Shown: positions 11,452-25,029, counted from the first letter of the stretch. The stretch: DNA of 52,613 nt from Bigelowiella natans CCMP2755 (GCA_000320545.1 ADNK01002652.1:1-52613); one strand, 5' to 3'. The notes: a model not told the origin generated them from the letters alone. Program-made: numbers and translations.

Positions 11452-13758
11452 ATGAGCATGTTGCCCAAAGAACTTCGAATTCCCTTGTCGCAGGTCTCGA
11501 CCACGGAACAACTTGCTGCCCTACATGAAAGGAAGCAACAAAAAGTACGGAAAGCGCGCCCTCTTTTGTGGGTGTTCATTGGGTCATGGCCACAAAAAAC
11601 GTGAAAACGCACGGCGACATGGTTGACTACCGCAGTCAACTAATTCTGGGGCATCAAGGAGGTCACACTAAATTAAATTTCCTTTGTTAGTCGGGGTGCG
11701 ACATTAATATTGTGGAGTCGCAGGAGGAGATCCGCAAGAATTCCTCAGATGTTCCCGATGACCGGAAGAGCGCAACAATGAATGTTCAATTCGGAGAACC
11801 AGCCATAAACAGCGGCAGAAAGTGAGTCTCTTTCAAGAGCGGATGTCCTTCTCGTACACCGCAAAAGCCCTTTCGATTTTGTAAGTGCACCGAGGGTTTG
11901 GGTCTTGATTTTGAGAAATCGCGCTTTTTCCGAAAGTGAACAGTTTTGGACATGATCTTGTTCAAATCTTCTCGAGCCGCAACATCGATGGCTCTTTCTT
12001 GGAATGAATGACATCAAGGGGATTATGATTGCCTTTGATCAGAAAGAGAGGTAGGACATCACGGCTGAGAAAATTATTTTGACATTTGCTTCGTAGCTTT
12101 GTATGAACTGGATGAAAATTATCCTGCTTGTAGCGTAGTCGACAGTCGACATGCTTACCTGCTTGGACCAGAACTCGTAGAAACTTATTTGTACATTTTA
12201 AAGGAACGAGACAGGATCGTTGTGGATTCAGGACGGGCATTTATGCATCCGGCTTCCGAAAGAATACCACAGTCTTCCCATACGGTAATCGGAGTAATCG
12301 GTCCATTCATGTGGAAAGTATAACAAGTGGAAATAGCCATTGGTGTATAACGCGCTGAGTATTGTAACTCCTTAGTGTTCTCGGGGAGTCGCAATCGGAA
12401 AGCTACGAGGCAGCGCCACGACAAGGTTGTACTACAATTTACTAACCAACGCGATAGACAATTTTAAACCACCATTCAACGGAGATATCTATCGTAGGCT
12501 TGACTGGGGAGTCTCTCTCGCGAGCACTCTCGTCCGAGCAGTCTAAACTCATCAGTAAAAGTAGTCTTTGTCTCCAGTTCTCCACGTGATAACTGATACT
12601 AAATAAATATATATTTTCCAGCTCACGGTAATCCTCAATCTACCGAAATATCACTATGGGATAGAGTAGCACGCCTGAAAGGTAATCGTTGAATAATTAT
12701 GCGAATTTTTGAATTCTTTATTAAAGGTCAATTTGTTGCTATCTGCTACAGAGAATGAGCTCGCTGGTGAAGTGATAAAACGAGATAGAATGCTTCCCCC
12801 TATCAACACACAAGAAGCAGTAAAACAAGAAAGGACACTCCCTTCAGTCAGTAAGAGGAAATTTGAGACTTTCAGTAAATCGTCATCACTGGTTCATTCG
12901 ATGCAGCGTGACGTTCGGCCGAGGTTCAACTACTAAATAGATTAGTTGTAGCCTAACCCAACTTAATTTACATGAGTTTTTTTAACTACTTCATGCTCAT
13001 TTATAACTTTTTCAGGGTATCTGATTTTGGTTCTTCCCGTGTAATCCGTCAACCAGACGAGTATGAATCGTTGTTTATGAGGCTGAAGGACGCTTCAAAC
13101 CCTTCTGTTCCACCACTAAGCCCTCAACGATTTCGATCTCAACTACTACCTTCTTCCAGAATATATGAAGGCGCAAATATAGTATCTTCTACACCTTCAT
13201 TGTTTCGAACACAAGGTACTGTGCGTGCTGAACCTAGAATTCCGACGCCATCTCCGCCTCAAAGACGCTTTCGAACTTACAAGACATATGTGTAATTTTC
13301 CCATTTACTAACTACTGTAGTTATGGTTGTGGTACGGTGCTTACTCTTTTTGCTTATATAGATGTGAACACTGTGGCAAGACTTTCACCCGGAAACACGG
13401 GTTTCCTAAAAAAATTATAAATGATTTCTTAACATAAAAATTCCTCAAACCTATATTGATGGCATCTCACAGATATATTCGTTACTTACGGGTTCATACG
13501 GACGAGCGCCCTTATAATTGCAGTAATTACTGAAAATTTAGATCTTGAATTATGAATACGCTGAAGATCTACGATGTTGCATATTTAGCTCTTTGTAATA
13601 AAAGCTTCAAACAGATGTCTCACCTTAAGGTATGTCTATACTGAACCTTATTTAGCCATCCTGATTAAAATGGAACTACTTAGGGACATATCACATCCAT
13701 ACATTCATCACCGAAGGAAAAAGGCTCTGAAGCTACAAGTTCGAGTCATATACCATGA
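11452..13758 (+). CDS. C2H2 zinc-finger protein (10 exons)
   Basis: Exons: 11452-11544 (acceptor-like CTGCAG before 11447), 11724-11821, 12376-12425, 12622-12681, 12752-12923, 13016-13291, 13362-13400, 13473-13522, 13589-13629, 13684-13758. Phases agree throughout and give about 317 residues. The N-terminal ~230 residues are polar and Ser/Pro/Arg-rich with no recognised domain. A short helical piece (SLWDRVARLKENELAGEV) spans the 12622 and 12752 exons. The C-terminus holds two C2H2 fingers joined by the linker HTDERPY (canonical HTGEKPY). Finger 2 is complete: CTLC, then SHLKGHITSIH. Finger 1 begins YVCEHCGKTF, but its first ligand His appears as Tyr. Likely a nuclear nucleic-acid-binding protein; no target can be inferred. 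The true first exon may lie upstream. Confidence 0.78.
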
Positions 13759-14180
13759 CGATTGAAGCAGTATGTTCTTGTCATATTGAATTAAAAAAGC
13801 AAATTCAAATGTCATTATGAAATACGTTTGAATTCATGCCTTATTCAGCAGAACATAACTGATTAAGGATGTGAAAACACTAAAAGTAAATTTTTGGAGA
13901 TGCCTAAAATTTTGGCAGAAATCAGTAGTTTCAGTCATATTTAATATGAGAGTTTCCATTAATGCCTTTCAGATTAAATGCAATCAGTTGACTTAACAGC
14001 TTTGATAACCTTACGATAAATTAAATTGGTTTAGAGTATTAGTTAGTAGATGGTTAACATCGATACTTTCCCAATAAGGTTATTTTACAACCACCAAGTT
14101 TTATAGATGTGTCAATTCGGCTATATCGAAGGGGAATCCAAACAATAATACGCTTCAAGTATTGGCTGTGCGCCATGTCC
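13759..14180. other. 3' flank of the zinc-finger gene, AT-rich, no gene seen
   Basis: AT-rich sequence after the TGA at 13756. No frame with splice signals or family similarity. Confidence 0.45.
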
Positions 14181-14189
14181 TACTTCTTT

Positions 14190-14830
14190 CCGATTGAGTC
14201 TCACATTGTGATAATTAGCTTCAACAATGCTGGCCTGTGCCACATGGTTAGCTCACATCTTTAGATCTAGACATTTCTAACGAGTTATTGTGTACGATTG
14301 ATCATGCTTATTTGTCAGTCTACCAGCATCCTATTACTAAATTAGTGGTCGCTATGCCTTTTAAAAAATGTACGCAGCAATGCTAGAATGTAGCATGCTT
14401 GGTCTAGCGGTGCATGCGTTCCACAGTTGAACATGACGTGTCATACCTAACAATGACAATGCAACGCACAGCTTTGCCGCACTGTAGCTATGCTGAACAC
14501 AATACGCATCCAAAGACATTAATGCAACCACACATGCAACTTCAACAAACGCGTCTCCTTGTTCATGTGAAGCTGTAGCTTGGTCTGTGGACAACTCTAG
14601 AACTGTCTAGCTGTGTGGTGAAATCATTTTTCTGCTGCGCCGCCGCCGTGCATGATGAGTTCTGGCGGTCATCACTTAGCTAGGCAGATCACTGTTACAT
14701 GAGTACGGAAATTGTGATTGATTGGTACGCTGCGGACATAAGTGCAAATGGACCGCGTTAGCACTGACTGCAACATGCGTCACTTTCCATCCAGCAACAC
14801 TATCTGCTTTTATTTTTGCACGCACGCCCA
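14190..14830. other. CTAG/GCATGC-rich island, convergent 3' region
   Basis: Lies between the 3' ends of the zinc-finger gene (+) and the RanBPM-like gene (-). About six or seven CTAG tetramers by eye, several TGCATG words, and no believable coding frame. Confidence 0.6.
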
Positions 14831-14947
14831 GCAGCAATACATTGATGATTGATTAATCGTAGAAGTGCTTTACTGATGAGAAATATTTACACAACAGCAG
14901 TGACGCTTATAGCCAAGATTAATTCAGAACTAAATGTGAATTAGATG

Positions 14948-15076
14948 CTAAATCTCTCCCGCTATTATCGCTTGGGTCGCCTGAGTTATAGCAAACAGAG
15001 ATGTTGAGAAGAAGAAGTATGAGAGAAAAATGGATACATAGAGAAAGAAAGAGTGAGAGTGAGGGAGTGAGTGAGT

Positions 15077-15122
<46 letters not shown>

Positions 15123-17211
15123 CAGAAATAGCGTTGCCTTTTTCATCGTTACCGTGAGCTGCTGAAATAGTCGTTCTAAACGTGAGATGCGAGAGATTCC
15201 CAGATGTCCCATTATTTCGGAATTAACCTAATCGCACAAACACATAAACACAAACGCGTTCATCCATTTTTAGCATACAATACACATTGATTAAACAAAT
15301 TCACAGCAGCCCTTAAATCTAATCGCCACACAAACTAATGCAACGCCGTCCAACTCTCAGATGAGGTCGCTGGCATTTGCTCTTGCTATTATTACTACCT
15401 CAATCCCTGTATCACAACCAAAAAATGTATTTGTTCCTCGTCACCTCGGAGGAGAATTGGCTACCATTGATTACCAGTTCGGCAAGCTCACTTCGATGTT
15501 TTTCGTCTAAAAGATGACTTGCGGGGGAGGCAGACACGTCGTCGTAGGCGATTAGTCCCATGGCTGAGAGTAACCTAAGTAATGAATAAGAATCTCCGTT
15601 TTAAATATAGGTGATGGTGCTGGAAAACCACCCTAATTATTAGGTAACAACAATTGAATGATTTCGGTTCTTTTGCTGTCTTTTTGGTTCCCTCTTTGCA
15701 ACGAATGCCACATCGGCGAAACGCAGAATATCAATGCAGGCGGTGTACTCAATGTATATCTCTTACGTGCTCATATCGAAAGATCATATCGTGGATTCAA
15801 AAACTAATAGCATTCTTCCACACTTCGCACAACGATGTTTCTGCATTGTGGGGATGAGGGAAACAAATATGCTATTGGGCAGCTCATCGAGCATATCTCC
15901 TCCCCAAGTTTGTACCTTTCGTTCTCCAGTACCGGCAGCTCGTTGCCGTGAGAAGCCAATTCCTTCCGAGCGAATTTAAGCGCTCCTTCGACGTCGCTAA
16001 AAATTAAATAAAACCAGGAATCAGAGATGATATTTTCACGAAAATAAATATATTCATACATATTATAATATTTTTACGATATACCCCCACTCGATGCCAT
16101 ATTTACATCTTCACTGACATCAATTACTACTACTTCTCTTCCTACCGATTGCGCATTAGCTCCAGAAAATGCTGCAAATCCAAATTGAAAGAAAACGAAG
16201 AAAACGTCCTGATGAAAAAGCATTGGTTGGCACTTACACAGTAATGGGAACCCATCATCATCGAGGGACATCACCCCGAAAGTAAATCACAACTCGCAAA
16301 AAGACAGAAGAATCGCGTTGTTCCGAGACAGAGCGGAATTTCATATCGAAGTACGAAATTTCAACGCGTTTCCGCCGCGCTCTCGACATAAAATTCTGCT
16401 GTTGTAGAATGTCACTATTGCAGACAACGTGTGTCAATTTCTGGAGGGCCGCTTTGCTCGATACGTCTCATATATAATGCCTCACGGTAGTGGATTCTCC
16501 AGCCAATAACAGCACCCACAATATTGCCTACTTGTTAACTCATTTTGCTAGCGTATCTTCACTAATTGTCTGCGTATTAAACGAACGACAACGAAAATAA
16601 ACCCACCCGTTTTGGCGGAAAATGCCAGGGAAACAGTCCTCTATAAGCGCCTTTGCTGCGGGGATGTTTCCTTCTAGAATCAAGTTGCGGACCTGGTGAT
16701 GAGGAAGAAAAGATATCTATATTTCTGATCGGCGGCAGCTATATGTAGCCATCTTCTTTCCGCGGTACAGCATCGCATACTTGTGATTAATTTCTCCTTA
16801 TTATTATTACCTTTAATCGTTCTTCGATCCGCGCTTCACTTGAGGGAGGGTCAGAGTCGTTTTTACCACTAATATCTCTCTTACAACTACGGTGTTTACC
16901 ATCCTTGCCCCCCATCACGCCCCCCCCCCATAGTTCCTTTTCATCCTCGTCGTCCTCTTCCTCCATCGGTATGCACATAACCCCTAGGTAGCAGCAGCAG
17001 GACAATCAGCATCGCTAATTCATATACTAATTCGTTGCGATAAACTTTCGAAAGTCATTTGAGAAACCCAAACCTACCTCGACGCTGTTTCTTTCTCGAC
17101 TTCTTTTTCTTCTTCTTCTTCTTTTTCTTCTTCTTCCCCTCGGTAGTTGACGGCAATAAGAAAGATCCCTGTACACGTTCATGCACGCGTCAATATGTGA
17201 GTGAGTGAGAG

Positions 17212-17256
<45 letters not shown>

Positions 17257-17493
17257 GTTGAGAGTAGCTAACGACATTAAGTTCTCTTATCGGTGTTATC
17301 TGAGCGTAACATGCCAACTATGATCCATTAACTTGCAACGCTTCCTAACGAATGATTGGCAAAAACGATGATTTTCCCGACCTCTTCGTCTTCCCCTTGC
17401 TCCTCCATTGAGGAGCCTGCTTCTTCTCCGACTGAGTGTCTCTTCTTACGATTGCTAGGGATATCCGCACAAAGACAGAGCATAAAACGCCAA

Positions 17494-17533
<40 letters not shown>

Positions 17534-18245
17534 TCCGCGCGCGCGTACGTTGCTATACCACCAACTCTCCATACTCTTACAGGTTGACCTAGTAGACGAC
17601 GATGATGGCGTCGAGGAGGAGGATGAATGCCCTGGAGGAGTTACGCCGCGCTTTGAAGACGTATTGCTACTACTACTAACAACACTCGCGACGACTACTT
17701 GCCCGTGGACTCTCCCCAACCTGGTACTGCCTGCAGTGGCCTCCCCCTTCCCCCCCCCCCCCTCCTTCTTCCCCCCCTCCACCGCCTCCTCTTGTGAGCA
17801 TGTTTTCATATCATTGGACGAGGATTCACAATCGCCCTTGCCGCCAGCTACGGTTTCCTTGAGCGGCTTTTTCAGCTGTTTTGCATCTGCTGAGCGTTAC
17901 GATTTCACGTGTTAGGAGGAGAGGGTCACGGGGTGGATTGAGGATGGGGGTTTATAGGCGACGATTGTGTTCTCAAGTGAATGTGTGTGGGGGATGCAGT
18001 GGGGCAGGTAGAGGGCCAAACGAGGAAGGAAGCTCCTTCTCATTACCAGTCGTTAGCTGTGGCAAAGATGAGGACAGCTTTTGCTTCTGTCGTGTCTGCG
18101 TGTGCTCGTACACATGGTCAAAGGCCTACGATATCAACAAATAATAACAACCAATTTAAGAAACTATCTCAAAACAATAGAAATCTAGTTTCACTGGGTT
18201 TTACTGCGTCACAGGCAGCTGAAGTCCCAACATAGACGGAAAATG

Positions 18246-18283
<38 letters not shown>

Positions 18284-18479
18284 GTAGAGAATTGAAACAA
18301 TAGAATTTAGAAGCGAGGGCGAACCTTAAGAGTACTCAAATAGCCGCAATGAGCAAGATATCTGACGGAAACAGCAACAACAACGCACAAGCAGCGAAAT
18401 GTATCACTTTTACGGAAAGCGCTATTTGTTTGATTCCTCAGAAGTTTCAAAACAATGATATATTTGAAATTTGACTGTT

Positions 18480-18522
<43 letters not shown>

Positions 18523-18702
18523 CGCTCGCTCGCTCGCTTTCCTCTCTCTATCTGTCTATCTCTCACTGCTCTACAGTACTCGCGAATGAGGGGCTGTATG
18601 CAAGATTCGTCCACCGGCGTTTTTTCGATTAACTCCTCCTCTTTTGCCTGTGTGCGGCAGTTGTAATTATAGTAGTAGCAGTAGTAGTAGTGGTAGGGAG
18701 AG

Positions 18703-18736
<34 letters not shown>

Positions 18737-19146
18737 CAGGCAGGTAACAGTGCGTGACTTAGATCATTTATTAGAGCGAGTGGGGTACGGAAGGGGCAAG
18801 TAAGAGAAGAGAGACAAAAGAAGACAGATGAGAGGTAGATAGAAAGGATGAGGAAGGATTCATATACGATGCATGCAGACATGCACACGCGCATACGCAC
18901 AGCCCCCACCTTTTCTTTCAGCTTATAGGCGTTTATATCGAACATAAATGGGGAGGACCCCAGGTTGCATCTTACCATCTACGGGTGCATCAGCATTTCA
19001 TATGAATTCCGTAACAATAACAAATACAGACGACGATGACGACGATAACGACACAGACATCCAGATACAGAGCGAGAACTCTGGTGACTAAATCACGCGC
19101 GATGCAGCCATGTGGATGGCCTGCGCGCAGAGGCATGTATATACCA

Positions 19147-19207
<61 letters not shown>

Positions 19208-19229
19208 ATAAACCGTTTATCTGCAGATT

Positions 19230-19261
<32 letters not shown>

Positions 19262-21710
19262 TATCACCGCCACCATCACCATCGTCCTCTTCATCGTTCT
19301 CTTCCTCCTCCTCCTCCCCCTCCCCCCCTTCCTCAAGCTGACCTCATCCGGACTATGTAAGCTGATGGTGGGGTACAATAACATGCCACCTCGCAATTCC
19401 TGAGGCAGACAAGGCATGATGCCGCAGAGGTGTAGAAGAGTCAATCGCATTGGCACAGAGGAAAGCGACTTTGATGTTAACGAGGTGCTGCTGCTGCTGC
19501 TGCTGGGCATTGCGAGAGAACATGCGGATTCCCAATTGCGGATTCCCTATTGCGGAACGTCTCCACGAAGAGAAGAATACCAAAAACACTGTCGGAATAA
19601 GAACGAAACGGAGAAACCAACCACCTGAAGGGCATTTTCAATGAAGCAGCCGTTTCGTGTATAGAAGATCGACATTGTGTGAGCGCTGTGCGAGGGGGGA
19701 AAGGAGAGGGGGGAGGTGGGGAGGGATAGTAGAGTGTGAGGCGGCATTGTTTTCTCGGTTGAAGCAAGGCTTGAATCGCACGTGGACGCTCAACTGTGCA
19801 GGGTGTGGTATCGGGCACATCTCATTGTTTCTTCATAATAATAAAACGAAGAAGCAATTGGAAAAAGCGAGTGCTCTCTTTTCGCAAGGAAATTCAAAAA
19901 TTTAAAGTCAATAATAAACACATAAAATATATGTGTGTATACATGTCTGTGTGCAATCAAGAAGGCAAGAAGGGGTCACTTTACTTACTTAAATCCACAT
20001 CCTATGACGTCGTTGGCCTTAAGTGGCGTGTGCGTCGATTTATCTGCTTTATGGCCAAGTGGGTCAATAACACAGCAGTACACAAACAACACAGAGACCA
20101 AAGAAGACATCGTCGGAATTGCTCGGAGAGCATAGATGGGCGCGCACGCATAAGATTAAATTTCAATAGATTATAAGTTCTCCGTAATGCGGCTCACCCA
20201 TCAAGGTAACTTTGGATCCACAGGCGTATTTCTGGCCATTATCGCATCGGTAACCCCATGATCGCTGACATGCGTGTGCGTGTGTGAGGTTTTTTTTATT
20301 AATTTTGAAGGGGAGGGAGGGGGGAGGAGTAACGGGGAGGATGAACATGCGTGTTAATGAAGACTGTATAGAACTATTATTTCCTCTTTTAATACTATAT
20401 GCTTCCTTATCGGGATTAGTTGATTTATCCAATTCGCATATACTTGCGTATCGTGTATTTGCGTGTGTGAGTGTTTTACCGCATGTGTCCCAACTTGCTT
20501 CGACAGATCGAACTCAGCAGTACTAAATCCAATGGCGATATTTCCTAATCGTGGGAGAAAGAGAAAGACACCTTCTATAACGAATTTCTTTGAACATTTG
20601 CGTGTAGACGCACGCAGGGAAGCTGCTTCTGGAGAAAATGAGACAGGAGAGTCATCTGACCTTTTTTCCCTGCGTTTTTTATACAAACTTCGAAATAGTA
20701 CACACTTTCTGCCTAAAATAATTGAGAATAATTACTTTCAACATACCCAAGCTCTCTCTCTCCCTCCATGGCAAAAGGTAAAATCTTACCATGGGTACAT
20801 GCAGATCTGTGCGAACTGAGCCGTGGTCTTCGGAGTGATTCCCCGCGCCTATGTACCTCGCAGTCACTTTATCCTTCCATATCTGCGACAATAATATACA
20901 AAACAGCTATTATTATTATCGCCACTAACAAAAACAGGACGAATAAGTAATTGTTTATTAAAAGAAGAAGAGGATGTAGCATTAAGGAGATGCTGGGCGA
21001 TGTGGATTCCCATCGATTGCTAAGTATAATCCTAGGCATTACAACAGCTAGCCAAACCCCGCTTCCCAACTTATAGGTAATTGCTCTACAAAGCAATACA
21101 ATTACCAACAGCCGGCCTCCCAAATGCAACGGCTATTCGTGAAACCAAAAAAGATGAAGGGGACGAAATTTTAAGGATGAAAGGAATGACGTGGCTCCTA
21201 ACCTCAATGGTGTATGGCAAGACCCTGGTATCTAGTTGCTTTGGAAATCCGTCAGGGATTATTATGTTCTCCGCCCCTGAATCTTTACATGCAGCAACCA
21301 TCGTCGATTCTCGACGATAGCTTCCAGTCTTTATGTCCTCCTTGTCCGCTTCATCCTATGTGCCAGCACGTAACGTTACCAATACATATTTCCAACGGAG
21401 GACTTGTCGAAATTGTTAGTATTACGATTACGAAGAAACTGGAAACTAGAAAACTTTCAGAAGCAGCCTGTACTCGATCCGTTCGAGACACAATGTTATG
21501 TACTCCGTTAACGCTAATTCCCTCAAAACATCTCACCTGTTTTTCCTGCTTAACGACCTCCATCGAAGTTTCTCCGTGTTGAATATATTCCTTCTCGTCC
21601 TTACCCTCTTCTATCATCGTCTTGGTAGCTGTGCGGCGCCTTTCAGTGGGGGCGAAAGAGTACACTAGGCTCCTACCTCCCGAACGATAACTTAAAGAAT
21701 GCAGATCCAT
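14948..21710 (-). CDS. SPRY-LisH-CTLH-CRA protein, RanBPM/GID1-type subunit of the GID/CTLH E3 ligase (25 or more exons)
   Basis: Exons: 21710-21537, 21328-21203, 21132-21106, 21069-21043, 20882-20790, 20712-20661, 20544-20480, 20264-20198, 20043-19989, 19685-19625, 19399-19343, 18978-18910, 18647-18580, 18361-18325, 18125-18047, 17889-17589, 17454-17382, 17138-17078, 16983-16811, 16692-16607, a gap I could not resolve (16606-16172), 16171-16146, 15996-15916, 15574-15475, 15227-15153, 14980-14948 (TAG). Phases agree on each side of the gap. SPRY marks: VYYFEVCIKN, IAIGFSTAEF, SWGYRCDNGQKY, ANDVIGCGFN, IFYTRNG, LYPTISLHSP and SSPFMFDI. LisH: IQPLIREYLAHCGYLSTLK. CTLH: RNLILEGNIPAAKALIEDCF and HFLELMRNR. 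CRA: DVEGALKFARKEL, AMGLIAYDD and VNSEIMGHLG. In animals, plants and yeast such proteins scaffold an E3 ubiquitin ligase that degrades metabolic enzymes. Odd: about 210 low-complexity residues (Gly/Ser, acidic, poly-Lys) lie between LisH and CTLH. Confidence 0.9.
17215..17251. repeat. (GT)n microsatellite, intronic
   Basis: About 17 GT units in a RanBPM-like gene intron. A matching (CA)n tract lies at about 17497-17528 in the next intron upstream on the minus strand. Confidence 0.9.
18247..18540. repeat. (TA)n and (CT)n microsatellites either side of a LisH exon
   Basis: TA tract at about 18247-18281 and CT tract at about 18480-18520 followed by CTCG repeats. They lie in the two introns around the 37-bp LisH exon 18361-18325. 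Confidence 0.9.
19149..19340. repeat. (CA)n-(TA)n, (ATC)n and (TCC)n repeats, intronic
   Basis: Consecutive simple repeats fill the RanBPM-like gene intron between the exons 19399-19343 and 18978-18910. Open frames here are repeat artefacts. Confidence 0.9.
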
Positions 21711-22132
21711 GTTTGATGTTTCGGAAAGTAAGAATTCCTAATATATAGTCCATTTTTGTAGAGAGACAACAAAATCGAAATAAAATCTTTAGAAGTTACG
21801 GGTAAATTTCATCCCATCAACAGATCATTATCCTAATTTTTTCGAAACCCTTCGTGCGAATACGACTCTTCTGTGAAATAGGCTCTAGTTTTAGCCAGCG
21901 ACAACGATATAAATGCCTAAACGGAAATAGTTTCGAAACAGAGGGGATTCCATCGATCTCTCGTGGAAAAATGCCAACTTGCGGTGCTCGAGGCTCGTAT
22001 TGCAGAGAGTGCTTCTAAGATCTCAGGAAAACGAAGAACTTCAAAGAAAGCCATGCTTTTTATAAATGCGACAATAAAATAATCCAACTTTATATGAAAA
22101 AACGGATATACTCCAACGTTAAAATCAGGAAG
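21711..22132. promoter_or_regulatory. Bidirectional promoter region
   Basis: Head-to-head spacing of about 420 bp between the start codons of the RanBPM-like (-) and RhoGEF (+) genes. Two copies of TTTCGAAAC occur, near 21840 and 21930; the core TTCGAA is palindromic. Only one CTAG is present. Sharing of this promoter is inferred from spacing alone. Confidence 0.45.
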
Positions 22133-23368
22133 ATGTCACGCCCCCCCCCTCTCCCAAAGAGACCTCTCCCTCCCCTGCCGCCTCGCGGGAATCAGCCCCC
22201 CTCAAAACCACCGCCTATTCCACCGAGGTCAGGGCGGTCTTCATCCGTGATTCTGTGGCTTTGATGCCAACTGCAACTTCTTCCATGAAGAAAGGACTAG
22301 ACACTCAAATCAGAAAAGAACGAGTTAATTCCTCCGCCACAGTATTATCATCATTATCGTCGTCGTCATGGGGAAAGGCAGGATACTCCAGTAGCAACAT
22401 GTCCATAGAAACTCTTGATAGCAACACAGCCACAAGTGCAGAGAATTGGTAGGCCATTTCGGCTTTGTTTACTACACATTTTCAGTGCTTTCTAAGTAAG
22501 AACATTATGACAATCGGCATCATGTAAGACTCGCATCACAGGTCAAAAGCAGCGGTGGATGAGAAGACGGCAAAACATCAACGAATGCGGCGGAAAATTG
22601 CGGATGAACTGTTGGCTACAGAAAGAACGTAAGAGCCTTCATCATCAACTTTCACACACAGATATTTCTCACACTCCACGCATGTATGGTGTGCACTTAT
22701 GTACGTGTAATCGAAGGATACCGCAGAGCGAAAACGAACAAATATGCTTCGAATTGATCTAATTGTTTGTTTAGCTGCTTCTACTCAATCTAAGTATGCG
22801 TAATTTGGCATATGTTTACATGTACAAATAGATACGTGAAATGGCTGGATATCATTTGTGATAAATTCTACGTGCCATTGAAGGAGAGGGTTAGAGGCAG
22901 TAAGAAAGTTCTCTCCCGCAGAGAAATGGACCTCATATTTTCGGATATCGCGCTCATTCGCAACCTAAATAAGAATTTTCTCTCGGTAGGTACCTACCCG
23001 TGATCTCTATCCTCTAGATATAGCATAATGCGTGCAACCTCTTTCGGCAATTATGTACTTCATCGAGCCTAAGAGAATAATACCAAAGAGATAGTCGGAG
23101 GGAAGGCGAGAATACGCTTGCAACGCATAGTCATATAATTCCGACTGCCCTCCTCCTCTCTCTCCTTTTCACACGACGCAGGATTTGGAAAAGAGAATGG
23201 TGCACTACGGACCGTCGACGAGACTAGGAGATATTCTTATAGCATTCACACCGCATTTTAAGGTAAGAAGGAGAAGGAGAATAAAACGAGTAGAATTCCA
23301 CCAAATGAAGAAGTACTAATGGACCTGAATAGTTTCGCCATAGCATTGCACCGAAGAGGCATTCTGTC

Positions 23369-23417
<49 letters not shown>

Positions 23418-24204
23418 ATATATATATTCTCAGCACTACCATCCTTGAACCATCACCGCAGATGTACCGACAGTTTGTGGAGAATGCGGAGAACGCGAAA
23501 ACCAAAAAGATAATGGCGAAACTAGAGGCGAAGAGCAGGACAAACAAGGTGGCAAACCTATCGTCTCCCCGTGAAGCTTAAAACCACCCACCGTGATTGC
23601 AAACTGCGATGAGCGCTTCCTGTGACCTTCATATATTTCTCAGGAATTTGGACTTGGTCACCAGGTGATTGTTGGCCAGGTGGAGACTTCGTTATTAGGA
23701 TGAAGTCGTTGTTGGCTATGGGTGCGGTGGTGGGGAGCTTGAATGTTATCACGGCCAAACTAGAGGGGGAAAGGGATCATTATTGCCTTGGATTTGACTT
23801 CCCCCTCCCACCCCCACCCATCTACTAGAGCAGTATAAATTATGGTTTTCAATGTCTCCTCCGTTTCCAATCTCAATATTGGAATTTTGAGAAACATATC
23901 TTGATTGTGCTGGTTACCAATATAAGTGCTATTTTAGATGCCTTCTTCGCACCCCTCTTCAAACCTTATTCCTCCATATACCCCCTCCCCCAAATATAGG
24001 CGATTCACCCGTTTGCACGGTTTTGCGAGGAGGTGTGTGCGCGTGAAGGGTGTTTACCATTCGCTGCGCTTCTTATTGCCCCCGTACAGGTAGCAGCCAA
24101 GTAGTATCATTTTACCACGTAAATAAAGCAATATTTAGAGTTAGTTTGCATCGAGAAGATCCTATGAAGGAATAACATAGAGCTCGATATATGTTCTTCG
24201 TCGC

Positions 24205-24252
<48 letters not shown>

Positions 24253-24290
24253 ATATATTGTATATTTATATATAGTTTGTTGTTTTCTAA

Positions 24291-24329
<39 letters not shown>

Positions 24330-24996
24330 GCGCATTCCTCGATACGGGCTATTGATTAATGAGTACATCAAATACACTGATCATCGCCACCCGGACTACT
24401 ACGACTTAAGCACTTCGCTCAGGAAAATGAAAGAGATTGCAACGTGAGCAGCAGCAGCAGCAGGAGGAGGAGGAGGAGGAGGAGGCGAGAGATAAATCAT
24501 CTATTCTCTATTCTCGAGAAAACCAAGAGCTTTAAATCGTTGATATCCTATATTAAATAATGCGATGTTAGGCCCTCATCGAAAAATACAACGCCAGGGT
24601 TTCGATTGGCGCGCTGCAATTGCATTTAACATAATCGACAGCTCATTGTTTCTTCCCTTAGGTTCGTGAATGATTCAGTCCGCAAATCGCAAAATCGGGC
24701 CAAGATTATGCAAATTAAGTCTCGGTTTTTGCGAGATCCTGGTACTGAATGTATTAAATCATCACGAACTAGGGAATCCAAAGTCGCAACAGGGAGGCGT
24801 GTACACGATGCACATACACAAACCCACACACATTCACGTGCACATATACGCTTACACGCATACATGAAGATTTATAGGAAGATTATATATAATTCAAAGG
24901 TTTTGTGTCACCGAGCCGTCTTTTAATCCATGAAGGAACGTTGATGAAGAAGGTGTGGAAGATATTTGGCTCAATTGTTTTGATAATCGCCTAAAT

Positions 24997-25029
<33 letters not shown>

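Noticed and set aside
20532-20770. Plus-strand open frame starting MAIFPNRGRKRK with a PCNA-box-like ITNFF
   Set aside because: It lies antisense over SPRY exons 20712-20661 and 20544-20480 of the RanBPM-like gene, which are supported by family motifs and phase. The frame is an antisense shadow.
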